From Canna indica (lineage: Eukaryota > Streptophyta > Magnoliopsida > Zingiberales > Cannaceae), in assembly GCA_034359265.1 (NCBI GenBank), contig CP136898.1, positions 39,455,501-39,519,500 of the forward strand: a stretch of DNA of 64,000 nt, read 5' to 3'. Positions 35,649 through 46,780 of the stretch are shown one piece after another. How positions within the stretch are numbered: the first letter of the stretch is position 1; every line of letters starts with the position of its first letter. The notes beneath the pieces were generated by a model, which had not been told where the DNA came from, did not search any database, and saw only the letters and a list, made by a program, of their open reading frames with translations. The position numbers and the translations under genes were made by a program.

Positions 35649-35670
35649 CTAAGTCAACAAATTGACTTAG
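35649..35670 (+). other. Perfect 9-bp stem-loop in copia B
   Basis: CTAAGTCAA, a four-base loop, then TTGACTTAG. Related stem-loops with different loops occur at 57723-57740 and 57891-57908 in copia C. TTGAC is also the core of the WRKY-binding W-box, so it could act as DNA or as RNA. Confidence 0.6.
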
Positions 35671-36661
35671 AGACTTCATTTTAGGTTCAAACTTCACAAA
35701 CATGTTTAGATTTACTCATGTTTGTGTCCATGGTGTTTAAATTTGAAAAACCATGAGTAAAGGTTAAAACTTGATACTTAGCAATTTTATGTTATCATGC
35801 TTGTTTTTTGAATGAAATCGTGTCAAGATAAAATTTTGTCCAAATGACATTATTTTCATTTCAAACTTGATAAACATGTTTTAAATGATTATATCTTGAT
35901 ATCTGGAAAGTTTGAAGGAAAACTGAAAATTTTGAAAAATAGCTAATATTTACGAAAATGCCACTAGATTTCAGTTATTTTTAGAAAAATACAGAAAATT
36001 GATTTTTGAATGATTCTTGAAATTGCATGTTCTCTGAAAAATCTAGTTTCTTCAGTAAAAATTTCAAAAATTTCAATAAGAATATGATTTGATATGGGCT
36101 TTTGAAATTAGATTTTAAAACTTTAAAGTATCGTTCTTCCCAAATGTTCATTTTTTCGATACTTTGATTTTTGGTCCAATCTTCGAATGAGACCTCAAGT
36201 ATGATATTTTAAATTCATTTTTGGTATCGTTCTAATATTTTAGAGAGAAAAATCATTTCTAAAATAATTTTTGACTCATTGACCGATACTTGGAAATATC
36301 GATACTTGAGTTAGTACATAATTCCTAGTTTTGATTTTTGACTATCGCTTCATGATATCATGTATTACTTAATCTCTCATTCGATATGTTGTTTTCATCC
36401 CTTGAGTTGGTTGACTTCATTTTCATGAAAACTAGTTTTCAAGTCTCAACTTTGATTTTTGATTGACTTTTCTTGCCATTTTTTAGTGATGTCAAAAGGG
36501 AGGGAAAATTAGATAAAAAGGAAAGAAAATGTAGAAAACCATGCATATAGATAGGGGAAGTTTATTTCCATAGATATGCATGTTGATAGGGGGGAAATTC
36601 CATGTTTGATATCCTCCATGCTTAATTATAAATATTTTCTTAAGAATGTTTGTCATCATCA

Positions 36662-36674
36662 AAAAGGGGAAGAT
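36662..36674 (+). promoter_or_regulatory. Polypurine tract of copia B
   Basis: AAAAGGGGAAGAT directly before the LTR start TGTTGGCC. Confidence 0.8.
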
Positions 36675-37796
36675 TGTTGGCCTAAGGTTTTCTGCCTTGG
36701 TCTCAATCTCGGGTTTGATGATAACAAACATAGAACTAATATTTCATTGAGAAATACTTTCAGGTTCCAAGTCGGTTAGCGCTTGACGTCCGCGATCGAA
36801 AAAAAAAAAGAGGAATCAGAGAAATCCACAAGGACGCTCGTCGACGCGCTCGAATTCATGTTTAGGATTAGTGTATAGAATAAATATGTAATCCTCTTTT
36901 ATGATGCAAAGAACCCAAAAACCAAACCCGGAATTCGGAAATGAAGAACGCAATAAGAAATCAGCAAAAATGTTGATTTCTCAGGTTCGGTCACAGGGCA
37001 GTCGACCGAACCTAACCCGGAATGCACAGAGTGCTTCGGTCGCTTGGTCGGTCGATCGACGTTCGACCGGACCAACGATCGACATTCGATCGGACCAACG
37101 ACCGGCGGTATAATGGCTTGAAAAATAGCCATTTATACCAGTTGTGCCCGACCACCACTTGGTGGTCTGCCTATTTAAAGGCCTTCTAAGCCTTCTTATG
37201 ACCCTCCAATGCTTCATGAGACATCATTTGACACCTACAAGCTTTGATTGAGCAATCTTTGTTGAAACCCTAGCTTTCTACCTTATTTTTCTTGAGTTTG
37301 CCTTCAAGCTTGATTTGATTCATAATCAAGGCATCAAGAGGAGCTAGGATTTATTGTGTTGGAGCTAAGTATTTGTGTTGTTATATTTTTGCTCCATTAC
37401 TTGTATATTTTATTATTTATTTCATTGTATTTGAACTTGTGTAAACCTAGGTTGCTAGGTTTGATAGATTGGGTGGTTGCCTTTGTGTTTGAGGCTTAAT
37501 TCCACTGGTGTAAACGTAGTTTACTAGGATTAGTTGAGTTGTCCCTCAGGGTTGAGGTGGAAGAGTGCTCTCGGTAAGAATGTGGAGACTTCCGAGTGTG
37601 GAAATGCCTTAGGTCGAGAGTGAGACTCCACGAGTCAAAGTCCTCGTTGTAAGGGAAACAAGATTAATCTAGTAAAACTTAATTTTGAAATCATAAGTGG
37701 GGTGCTTAGGTAGTGGAGTAGGCATTAGGGCCGAACCACTATAAACAATTGTGTTAGCATTGTTCTCTTTGTGTATCGCATTGTTTATCTTCATTA
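36675..37796 (+). repeat. 3' LTR of copia B, truncated
   Basis: Starts TGTTGGCCTAAGG and matches the 5' LTR until TCTTCATTA at 37796, after which GH1 intron DNA follows. A 23-base unit (CGACGTTCGACCGGACCAACGAT and a variant) is duplicated in tandem near 37055-37100 here but is single in the 5' LTR. Confidence 0.85.
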
Positions 37797-39215
37797 GTAG
37801 AAAATAAAACCAAAGCTACATGCAAGCGATCAAACTAAATAGCGAAGTGAAAAACTAAGTATTATTTTCCAAATTCAACTCCACTAAATAACATAGATTT
37901 ATTTTCAAATAAATCATTTTCAATACATATATATATTGTTAAGTTATATTATTGATATCATGATAAATTTATATTGGTAACCATGTGTGCGGGTATGATT
38001 CTAAATAATGCTACCGCTGATATTACTATTGAAGAATATCATCACTCCGAGGTCAAGTATTGCTTACTTACTTCTAAAGATGTCATTAAAGCATTGATTT
38101 ATTTATATGCTATTATAAATAAGAAAGTTGCTATAAATTTTTCATTAGTATGTTAAAGAACATAAATCTTTATGTAATTATTATAATTTCTTTTCAACTA
38201 TGTTCCTAGTACATATTATATATAAAACCTATTATAATTTAATTTATATTGTATTTTATTGACTTTAAATTTGATATTGCAGAAAGATATTGACCTAACA
38301 AAGAAATACAACTTTGATGCATATCTGTTCTCAATTTCATGGAGTAGGATTTTTCCAAGTAATGACAATATATCTTTACTTGAATTAATCATTCAAATTT
38401 TTTCTTGAGTGTATGTTATATTGAGGTAGTTGATTATATTTATATTTTTTATAGATGGAACTAGAAAAATTAATTGGCAAGGTGTTAACAATTATGATAG
38501 ACTGATAGATTACATGATATTGCAAGGTAATTTTTTTTTCTCATAAAGAACTAATTAATTTCTCTTTCACTATGTACAAAATAAATATTTAAATTTATCA
38601 TTTATATACTTTTAATTGTCTTATCAAGTATTATTCCATATGCAAACCTTTATCATTATGATCTTCCGTTAGCACTTGAAGAAGAATACATGGGTTGGTT
38701 GAGCCCACGTATAGTGTAAGTTTTATGTTTCTAATGCACGCTAATTATTCATATGTAATCATCAAATATAGTTTATTGCATTTATTAAATTTTAATTTGA
38801 AATAAAATATTTACATTGATGTCATTGAGTTCTATTTTTTTTTTTTAATTCAGGGATGCTTTTGCCGATTATGTTGATTTTTGTTTTAAGCGATATGGTG
38901 ATAGAGTGAAGAATTGGTTCACTTTCAATGAGCCAAGGGTGATCGCGTCATGTGGTTATGATAGTGGAATTCAAGCTCCTGGAAGATGTACTGGTTGTCA
39001 ATTTGGAGGAAATTCAAGCACAGAGTCTTACAATGTGGCTCATAATATCATATTATCGCATGCAGAGGCAGTGAAGAGATATCGTGAGAAATATCAAGTG
39101 GATTATTCATATATAATACACGTTACTTTTTTTATTCATCCGTCGATATATACTATATATAGTACTATAATATATAACATATATGTCAATGTAATATTTA
39201 TATAAGTTGTCCAAA

Positions 39216-39235
39216 ATATATATATATATATATAT
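39216..39235. repeat. (TA)n microsatellite in a GH1 intron
   Basis: A run of AT dinucleotides in the intron after the TFNEP exon. Confidence 0.9.
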
Positions 39236-40380
39236 CAAGAATTCGATAAATATTAATATATATATATTCTTATATGATCAGTAAATAAACAATAGTTTTA
39301 TATAGTAATTATTTCATTCAAGCTATTCAAAAAGGAAAGATTGGAATTCTTTTAGATTTTGTTTGGTACGAACCTCCAAAAGTTACTTGGTGGTTGATAA
39401 AGCTGCTGCACAAAGAGCTAGAGATTTTCATCTTGGATGGTAATTGAAACTTAATCAATTGAAAGGACTAAATATAATTATATAAAATGAAATTTGAATA
39501 CTTATTCAGGCTTCCTTGTTTTTTTTCCAGGTTTTTTCACCCTCTAACATATGGACACTATCCTTATTCAATGCAAGAAATTGTTGAAAATAGACTCCCC
39601 GTGTTTAGTTTTGATGACGTAGATTTGATAAAAGGATCATATGATGATATAGGAATCAACCAGTATACACCTTTTTACATAAAGGACAATGGTGTTACGT
39701 CCAATTCAAATCCTAAATTGTAATAAAATAAAATAACATGTGATATAAATATGTAGCTAAATTGTAAAATTAACATGTGGATTAATTTTATATTGATTAC
39801 AATCAATTTCATTCAGGCACATTCCTAATGGCTATATATAGTTCCACGGGAAGGTACAAGGTTGTGACCTATGTAAGGAGAATTATGATAATCCAACTAT
39901 TATTTTGGCTGAAAATAGTATTTATTTGATATCTTTCATTCAGTTGATTATTTTTTATGTTTTTTCCTTAATTGACTTAATTTAATGGTGATTTAAAAAG
40001 GAATGGAACAGCCTAAAAGTGTTACCCTTCTCGGAGCTTTGCAAGATACACAAAGGATTAACTACTTCAAACATTATATTATTGGACTAAAGAGAGCTAT
40101 AGATGATGGCGCTACCGTCATAGGATACTTTGCATGGTCTCTTCTTAATAACTTTGAATGACAATTGGGGTACATTTCAAGATTTGATATCGTCTATGTC
40201 GACTATAAGACAAACAAGCGCTACCCTAAGGAATCAACTCAATGGTTCAAGAAAATTTTAAAGAACAATAGTAACTGAGTATTTTAGAGTATAGTTATTT
40301 GACTTGATTAACATTGTCACTCTTAGAAATCATGCTAGAATTTTGTTTAGTGCACATTTTTGCAGTAGATTTTCATATTT

Positions 40381-41460
40381 TGGGGTAAGCAAGTACTGGA
40401 GGCTCTTGTGATCAGTATAAATCTCATAGGCCTCCCCGTACAGGTAGTGGCGCCAGAGCCTTAGTGCAAAAACCACTAGTACCAGCTCTAGGTCATGCGT
40501 TAGGTAGTTTTTCTCGTGAACCTTTAGCTGGCGGGACGCATAGGCTATGACTCTATCAAACTGCATCAAAACACAGCCTAGGCCAACCCGAGAGGCATCA
40601 CAATAGACCACGAATCCTCCTGAGCCGGAAGGTACAGCCAACACGGGCGCTGACATCAAGCACTCTTTGAGCTTTTAAAAGCTCGCCTCACACTTGTCAT
40701 CCCATACAAATTTGACCTTTTTCTAAGTCAACCGAGTCAAGGGGCTGCAATCCTGGAGAAGTTTTCTATAAACTTTCGGTAATACCCTACCAACCTAAGG
40801 AAACTGGGGATCTTAGACACGTTGGTTGGCCGCCTCCAGTTCTGCACAACCTCCACCTTTGCGGGATCCACCCTTATCCCTTCCTTGGACACTACATGGC
40901 CTAGGAACCCTATACTTTTCAACCAGAATTCACACTTGGAAAATTTGGCAAACAACCAGTGCTCTCTGAGGGTTTCCAGGACCATCCTCAAATGCTTGGA
41001 GTGCTCCTCCTCACTCTTGGAGTATACCAAGATGTCGTCAATGAAGACGATCACAAAACTATCCAGGTACTCCTTGAACACCTAGTTCATCAGGTCCATG
41101 AAAGCCGCAGGTGCATTGGTCAGACCAAAGGACATCACTAGGAACTCGAAGTGGCCGTAGCGAGTCTTGAAGGCAGTCTTAGGCACATCGCAGTCCTGGA
41201 TTCTCAGCTAATGGTATCCGAACCTCAAATCGATCTTTGAAAACCATCATGCCCCCTGCAGTTGGTCGAATAGGTCATCTATCCTTCGCAGTGGGTAACG
41301 ATTTTTGATCCTCACCTTGTTAAGCTACCTATAGTCGATACACATGCGCATAGACCCGTCCTTCTTCTTCACGAAGAGTACCGGTGCACCCTACGGTGAT
41401 ACGCTCGGTCGGATGAAGCTCAAGTCTAGCAACTCTTGCAACTGCGTTTTTAACTCCCCT
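40381..41460 (-). pseudogene. Element B reverse transcriptase and RNase H, truncated
   Basis: 41081-40737 is open and holds the catalytic [39 protein letters not shown] and [15 protein letters not shown]. 40659-40381 holds the RNase H start ([40 protein letters not shown]). Upstream reverse transcriptase blocks ([16 protein letters not shown]) lie at 41400-41220 in shifted frames with stops. The RNase H ends at the truncation point. Confidence 0.87.
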
Positions 41461-41757
41461 GAGTTCGGCCGGCGCCATCCTATAGGGTGGGAAGGAGATC
41501 GGCTTCATCCTGGGCTATAATTCAATGCAGAATTCAATCTCTCTCCAAGGCGGCAATCCTGGCAACTCCTTTGGAAACACATAGGGGGATTCACAGATCA
41601 CTTGAGTTCCTCTGACATCCCCCTACCGCACCTCCCTTTTCCTCGGCCACAAATACGAAGGCCAGGAAAGACTGATAGTCGCCCAAAAGCAATTTACGAG
41701 CCTTAAGAGCTGAGATGACTCCCATCGGCTAACACCTTCCATCTCCTTGGAAGGTGA

Positions 41758-42330
41758 CTACGAAAACCCGGGCTTTCTGAATGTGATAGTCTTAGCCCTG
41801 CAATCCACTGACGTAAAGTGCTCCGCTAGCCAATCCATGCCGAGTATGACATCAAGTTCAAGCATTGGCAAGAGTGTCAATTCCGCCCTCAACGCATGGC
41901 CGCAGATGAGCACCTCGCAGTCTCGGAAAATTGATTTAGCTATTAATGAATCGCCCGTAAGCGTTGATACCACGTACGGCACGTCAAGCAAGGAAGGGGC
42001 CATAGGTAATCCAGCAGCAAATTTGGCTAACACAAACGAGTCTGTGGCACCCGAATCAAACAGAACATAAGCAGCAGATGAACTGACTAAAATAGTATTT
42101 TTCACCACTACCTTAGATGCCTCTGCTCCATCACGGTTCATGGCGTAAACTCTAACAGACGGTCTCTCAGAGTGGCTAGCCTGCGGTCCCCTGCTCTGCA
42201 TTGGACCCTTCTGAGCTACTGACCGAACTGACATCGATGCTTTTCCTTTCGACTGCTCAGTTCTCTGGCCACCTCTGTCCGAACAATCCTTCCTAAAGTG
42301 TCCCATCTGCCCACATCTGAAACATGCATC
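41758..42330 (-). pseudogene. Element B zinc knuckle and protease
   Basis: A CCHC knuckle CFRCGQMGHFRKDC at about 42326-42285, then a protease frame with VLFDSGATDSFVLAKF, so the catalytic Asp-Ser-Gly is intact here, unlike element A. It continues to LDVILGMDWLAEH, the conserved post-protease block before reverse transcriptase. The 41758-42306 frame is 182 residues long and open, but the flanking pol is broken. Confidence 0.85.
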
Positions 42331-42546
42331 CGTGAGGCCATAACAAGTCTGCTACTGCTTTTTGCCACAGCGACCACACTGCGACATATCTGGCCTCTGA
42401 GTGGCACCCCCCGACTCTGCCGATCGTGCTGTCCCTACCCCTGGACCTCCACGGCCCCGGCTACTACTATGTCCCCGGCTCTGCTGGTCATCTGCCGATG
42501 CAACCGTACCCTCAGAGTGCCAAGGTCGGCCCCCTGCCCCCTAAGG

Positions 42547-43203
42547 TCAGAATTTCTTGTTTGCAGGTTCGTCGAATTTCTCAAACGGCACCAATGCTTC
42601 CTTTCTAAGTGCCTCATCCACTACCCAAGCAAATGTGGTGTCCTCAGTATAATGGATGAGTCTGCTGATCTCTGGTCTCAATCCCCCAACGAACCTCTTG
42701 ACCATGGCGGTCTCAGTGGCCACTAGGGTTGGGTGGTACTTAGAGAGCCTAGTGAATTCCATCTCGTAGTCTGACACTGTCATACTACCCATCTGACGCA
42801 GCATCTAAAACTCTCTTGCCCGCTTATCGCGGACACTCTACGGTAAGTACTGCTCCACCATGGCCAACCTGAACTCTTCCCACGTAGGGGGTGGTGCATC
42901 CACTGCCCTGCGGTCCCTCCACGTGTGCAGCCAATTCTTTGTCGGTCCCCTGAGCTGTAAGCTTACCATATGAGCCGCTGACTCAGATGAGCACCCAAAC
43001 TCCACACACATCTCGTAGCAGTCACCCAGAAAATCGATGACCTCTACCTGCTTATCTGTCCCGGTGAATACTGGCAGCCGAAACTTGATGAAGTCTGCGT
43101 ATGTCGGTGCTACAAGGACCTTAATCGTCGGTGCTACTAGCTCCGTCACCTCTAGTACCACAGGGGCCACGGGTACCGACTGTGGCGGCTGTTGCTGTTG
43201 CAT
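42547..43203 (-). pseudogene. Element B gag (capsid part)
   Basis: Two frames, 43203-42838 and 42804-42547, together cover the gag core: FIKFRLPVFTGTD, VIDFLGDCYEM, LQLRGPTKNWLHTWRD, EQYLP, then MTVSDYEMEFTRLSKYHP and VKRFVGGLRPEI. A stop separates them near 42810-42838. Upstream the Gly/Arg-rich leader is at 43370-43300. Confidence 0.83.
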
Positions 43204-43614
43204 CTGCTACCTCAACTCCTGCTCCCTACGGAGCGCCTCTATCAACTGAGCTACCTGAGCTTGCAGCTGAACAACTGCAGAATCCTGCCCATCTTCTTCT
43301 GACTGTTCTCTTCCGCAGCCCCGGCCCCGACCTCGGCCCCGTCCCCGACCTCCACCTCAGCCTTGACGTTCAATGGAATTGTTGCAGCTACCGCTCAGAG
43401 CAACATTACGGGTCTCCATCACACTAACATAAAAATACCTTTACCGTTAATTTTAAACAACTCATTCAACTATAATTTAAATTACTAACCGCATGGTGCG
43501 TTGAGTGCAGTCGTGGTTGCTTGATCTCGTAGCATAACTATACCGTATGCAGACATGCTAGCATATGCCTCATTCGGTACCCACTTTCTAGTCGTAGTCA
43601 AGACCTAACCCAAA

Positions 43615-43626
43615 GCTCTGATACCA
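43615..43626 (-). promoter_or_regulatory. Primer binding site of element B
   Basis: Minus strand TGGTATCAGAGC beside the LTR, complementary to initiator Met tRNA. Confidence 0.9.
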
Positions 43627-43630
43627 ACTT

Positions 43631-45829
43631 TGTCACGCCCCAACTCAGGGTGTGTGACCGGCCATGGTATATGTCGGTACCCCGAAGCCTACCACATGCA
43701 CTAAATAACAACATATAGCAAAATACTGTACATCCAGACAACATGAAAATACAAGAAAACAGCGGCGCAAATCTTTATTCAAAACCAAAACAGTTTTAGT
43801 AGTTTCAAGCTCGAAGGAAACAATTCAAAACTCAAGGTTTTAAAGCAAATACGAGTTTTTCAAGACCAACTACTACGTGCATGTTTACAACTCAAATAGA
43901 TACAACTACGACCACATAACTGCCTGTTACGAGATCTACACCAACGCCTGCCCTCCAGTCGTACCATAGCACCAAGTCGTACCTCACTGGTCGGGATCTG
44001 CAAAATGACAATAAACAAACTGTGAGTCCATGAGGAACTCAGTGAGCGATTCTTCCGAACCTCCACTTAAATCCTCAGCAAGGTAACATATATACGGTAT
44101 GATACAAATACGGAATTTAAGCCGATCACACCATAATAACCAACCAGTTTGCCGAGTCATATGAGTAAGTAAACCGGCTTATTCGGCCTTTAACAACCCT
44201 AGTATCACTCGGCCACTAAGGGCCCAAACCAATGCGGGAGGTTCGGCCATGCCGAACTTCTCCTCTCTACATAACCAGGCTAGATCGGCCTCCACAATCA
44301 TATCAATGATGCATATATTAATCGAAATAATCAAATCACCAGGTCCGTCGACTAGGATGGTCAACCAGTCTTAGGAACCCTCCGGGTTAGGGATAGCTAG
44401 TCCCACTCAACTCGGGTCTACTGTCAGCGTGGCCCACTAACGAAGTCTCAAGATCCTTTACCACTCGAGTGTAACACCTAGCGGGCCCACTGGTGCAATC
44501 TTACGATCCTAATCACCGCTGAGTCGAGTAGTAGCCGCTCGGCTATTAATACTCCTCAGTAGACCATCTCAATCACAATAAACATTCATGATTTCTCTAA
44601 ATATTTCTATTTATCCTTCCAGGCATCGCCCATATCCGACCCCTCCCTCGGGGTTCCATTAACCGAGCACTAATGCCCATTGTCTGATTCCTAGGTGTGA
44701 AACCTAGACTATGCACACACAAGTGTCTTTATCCACAATACTTATAATTTCCTTAAATGGAATCGGTAAATCATACAGCCACTACCACAACAATTTAGAC
44801 GATGCTAATAGTAACAAAGTTTAACTTTTCATATATAAGAATTCAACAAGGTGCATATTGAACTAGTATGGAAATAATTATTGAGAATTTAATTTCCTAT
44901 CCTCACAATGAAATTTCTTGTCAAGTTTAATGGTTTACAATTCATGCTATAAACAAGAATCTAGCCTAATTAACCAATTGTAGGATCATCCTCTTCCTTC
45001 CCCATGTCCGGCCAAGCCTTGAGCAAGGTTTACCTTGCTCAGCCGAACCAAAAAGGGTGAGAAGGGAGGAGTTTCAGTCATGATTTTTACCTAGCAAGTC
45101 AATAAACAAAGCTTTAATCAAACGGAAGGATAATCTAATGATTTAAACCGCTCGAGGAAATTGGAGGAAATTTTGACATGATCTTCTCCCTTTTTCCCCT
45201 ATTTGACCAACCCTAGAACCACAAAATAAATCTTCAAAACACAACCATTCACACATGATTAGGTAGTTCGATATGTAATTCCGAGAGAAACGAGATCGAT
45301 CAACAAGATTCATGCATCAAAACCCGAATCACACAACTTAGGGATTCGGCCACTTCACCTCCCCACAACAATGAATCCAACCACTTACCTCGACTAGAGA
45401 AGAAGATGGATGAGATGAAGACGATCCCGATTTCTCCGACGACGGCGTAGATCCGACGCCTCCCAAGATCTCCCCTTCTCCTCTCCTCTCGCCTCGGGCT
45501 ACGTGTGGCTCAACTTGTCTTGAGCCGCACGGCGGCTTGGGGTGAGGGATTAATTCCCCTCACTTTTTTTTGACGATATGCCCTTCTTTACTTAAACCCT
45601 CTCACTCGACTCCATCTAAACCCAGATTGAGTCTCAACTCGATCCGCAAACCCAATTCCAATCCAACTTGAGTCAACCAATACATATATTCCAAAAACAT
45701 TAGCCATGAGTCTAAAATTAAATTATACCTCCTACTCGCAGCGATTTTTGTGACTCAACCCGGCTAGCTCCTGATCCGATGGGCTGCACCATGGAAAAGT
45801 TTTTATATTAGGAAACCCCGGGTATTACA
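43631..45829 (-). repeat. 5' LTR of element B
   Basis: Starts TGTCACGCCCC and ends GGGTATTACA; 2199 bp. It contains the candidate intron 43998-45388. Confidence 0.9.
43998..45388 (-). other. Candidate intron within element B LTR
   Basis: Donor GAG then GTAAGTGGTT at 45388-45387 and acceptor CATTTTGCAG ending at 43998, minus strand. The donor here is GTAAGT rather than GTGAGT, so it is still a consensus donor despite a base change. About 1391 bases. Confidence 0.58.
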
Positions 45830-46045
45830 ATCACTTACTATATTCCGCTACAGTTTGTACAAATAAAGATCCAAAAATATCAAGCTGACAAACTAGATTC
45901 TTCAAACACCAAAGTACATAAATATGAAATTGATATAAGAGTTACAACTAATCTACATTTTGGAGCAAATATATGCTCCCAACATTAAAAGAAACTAAAA
46001 AAATCAAATGAAACTACAGCATGATGCATAGCAAAATAGTGTAAA
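45830..46045. other. Short spacer between gypsy B and CACTA-2
   Basis: No recognisable feature. It may contain the lost left terminus of CACTA-2. Confidence 0.4.
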
Positions 46046-46059
46046 AATACATATTATAT

Positions 46060-46375
46060 TAGACCAGCAATGGCTTGCAACGACTCGGCCCGTTGCAATG
46101 GAGCCGTGGCAGAAAAATGCGCTGCTGATAATTTAGCAACAGATCAACAACAGCCGCCCAAGCCGTTGCTAGTAATATTATCAACAACGGCTTTGCCACG
46201 GACGCAGGGCCATTGTAGGTAACAACATCAGCAACGGCCCCCGTCGGTCGTGGCAAGACCGTTAGTGAAAGCCGATTGCTAAGCTGTTGTTGTAAATCAT
46301 TAGCAACGGCTTACGATACACTTTCAGTAACGGCTTTTCCACGGACGGTCATGGGAAAGCCGTTGCTGATGATGT
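46060..46375. repeat. CACTA-2 left subterminal repeats
   Basis: At least eight copies of AGCAACGGC or its inverse GCCGTTGCT with small variants, in both orientations and at irregular spacing. The right end shows the same motif. Confidence 0.8.
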
Positions 46376-46780
46376 AAATCTACAATTGAAAAAATTTTAA
46401 ATTTTAAATTTCCATTAATACATTGATACATTATCCGATACAAAATTTTAAATTTCAAATTTTCATTAATACATTGATATATTATCCGATACATAACTCA
46501 CACATCCATACACACATTCATTCACATACACATAATAGATACACCCAGATATACATCAAAATAATTATACTTATATTTATAATTATCCACAATCATATTA
46601 AAATATTCAAATTCAGAACTAGAGTATCAATATCCAAACAAAACAAGTTAATCAAGTATATATAGTATCCAAGCAACAAAGTCAATTTCTAAACAAAATA
46701 ATAAAATCTCACGACGACGATAGAGGATGGTCTGGATCATATGGCAGGGTCTGAAGTACTTGGGTGTACACTGGCGTGGA

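Larger units (their letters stand above)
34173..36674 (+). other. Long non-coding 3' region of copia B
   Basis: About 2.5 kb of AT-rich sequence without open frames, between gag and the 3' purine tract. Most of its features recur, inverted, in copia C (55945-58509 and 63867-64000), so it belongs to the family rather than being random filler. It contains a cUUCGg hairpin (34431-34446), a perfect stem-loop (35649-35670) and diverged repeats about 166 bp apart (GACTTCATTTTAAG/GG near 35507 and 35673). Confidence 0.65.
31513..37796 (+). mobile_element. Copia B: SIRE/Maximus-like Ty1/copia element lacking pol, in GH1 intron 1
   Basis: Left LTR 31513-32757, primer site at 32763, a decayed gag, a 2.5-kb non-coding stretch, a purine tract (36662-36674) and a right LTR (36675 onward) that stops short at about 37796, some 150 bp before its expected end. 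No protease core, integrase, reverse transcriptase or RNase H is seen, so the element is a deletion derivative that would depend on another element. It sits just after the GH1 exon 1 donor (CCAG/GTATGT). The right target duplication is lost with the LTR end. Confidence 0.88.
31343..40278 (+). pseudogene. Family 1 beta-glucosidase (GH1) pseudogene, at least ten exons
   Basis: Exons: 31343-31504 (ASAYQVE, then in another frame GGRGPSIWDQFV); about 37990-38051 (NATADITIEEYHH); 38283-38358 (FDAYLFSISWSRIFP); 38455-38526 (NWQGVNNYDRLIDYM); 38629-38715 (IPYANLYHYDLPLALEEEY); 38854-39097 ([16 protein letters not shown]); 39323-39439 (KIGILLDFVWYEPPK); 39531-39720 (HPLTYGHYPYSMQEIV, GINQYT); 39817-39917 (NPTIILAENS); 40001-40278 (RAIDDGATVIGYFAWSLL). 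The acid/base Glu of TFNEP (38930-38932) and the nucleophile Glu of ILAEN (39911-39913) remain. The family hydrolyses beta-glucosides, often defence glycosides. Frameshifts in exons 1, 7 and 9, a stop in exon 9 and a TGA at 40159-40161 where FEW usually has Trp kill it. Copia B fills intron 1. Confidence 0.92.
40381..45829 (-). mobile_element. Gypsy element B, truncated in RNase H
   Basis: Same family as element A by its leader, gag, protease and reverse transcriptase. Only the 5' LTR (43631-45829) and the internal part as far as RNase H remain. Homology to element A stops at about 40381, about 100 bases after the GH1 stop codon, so everything beyond (rest of RNase H, integrase, chromodomain, 3' LTR) is deleted. 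Minus strand. Confidence 0.88.

Noticed and set aside
46423..46665. 80-residue frame rich in Ile and His
   Set aside because: It comes from AT-rich, repetitive sequence inside CACTA-2, opposite in strand to its genes, with no recognisable features.
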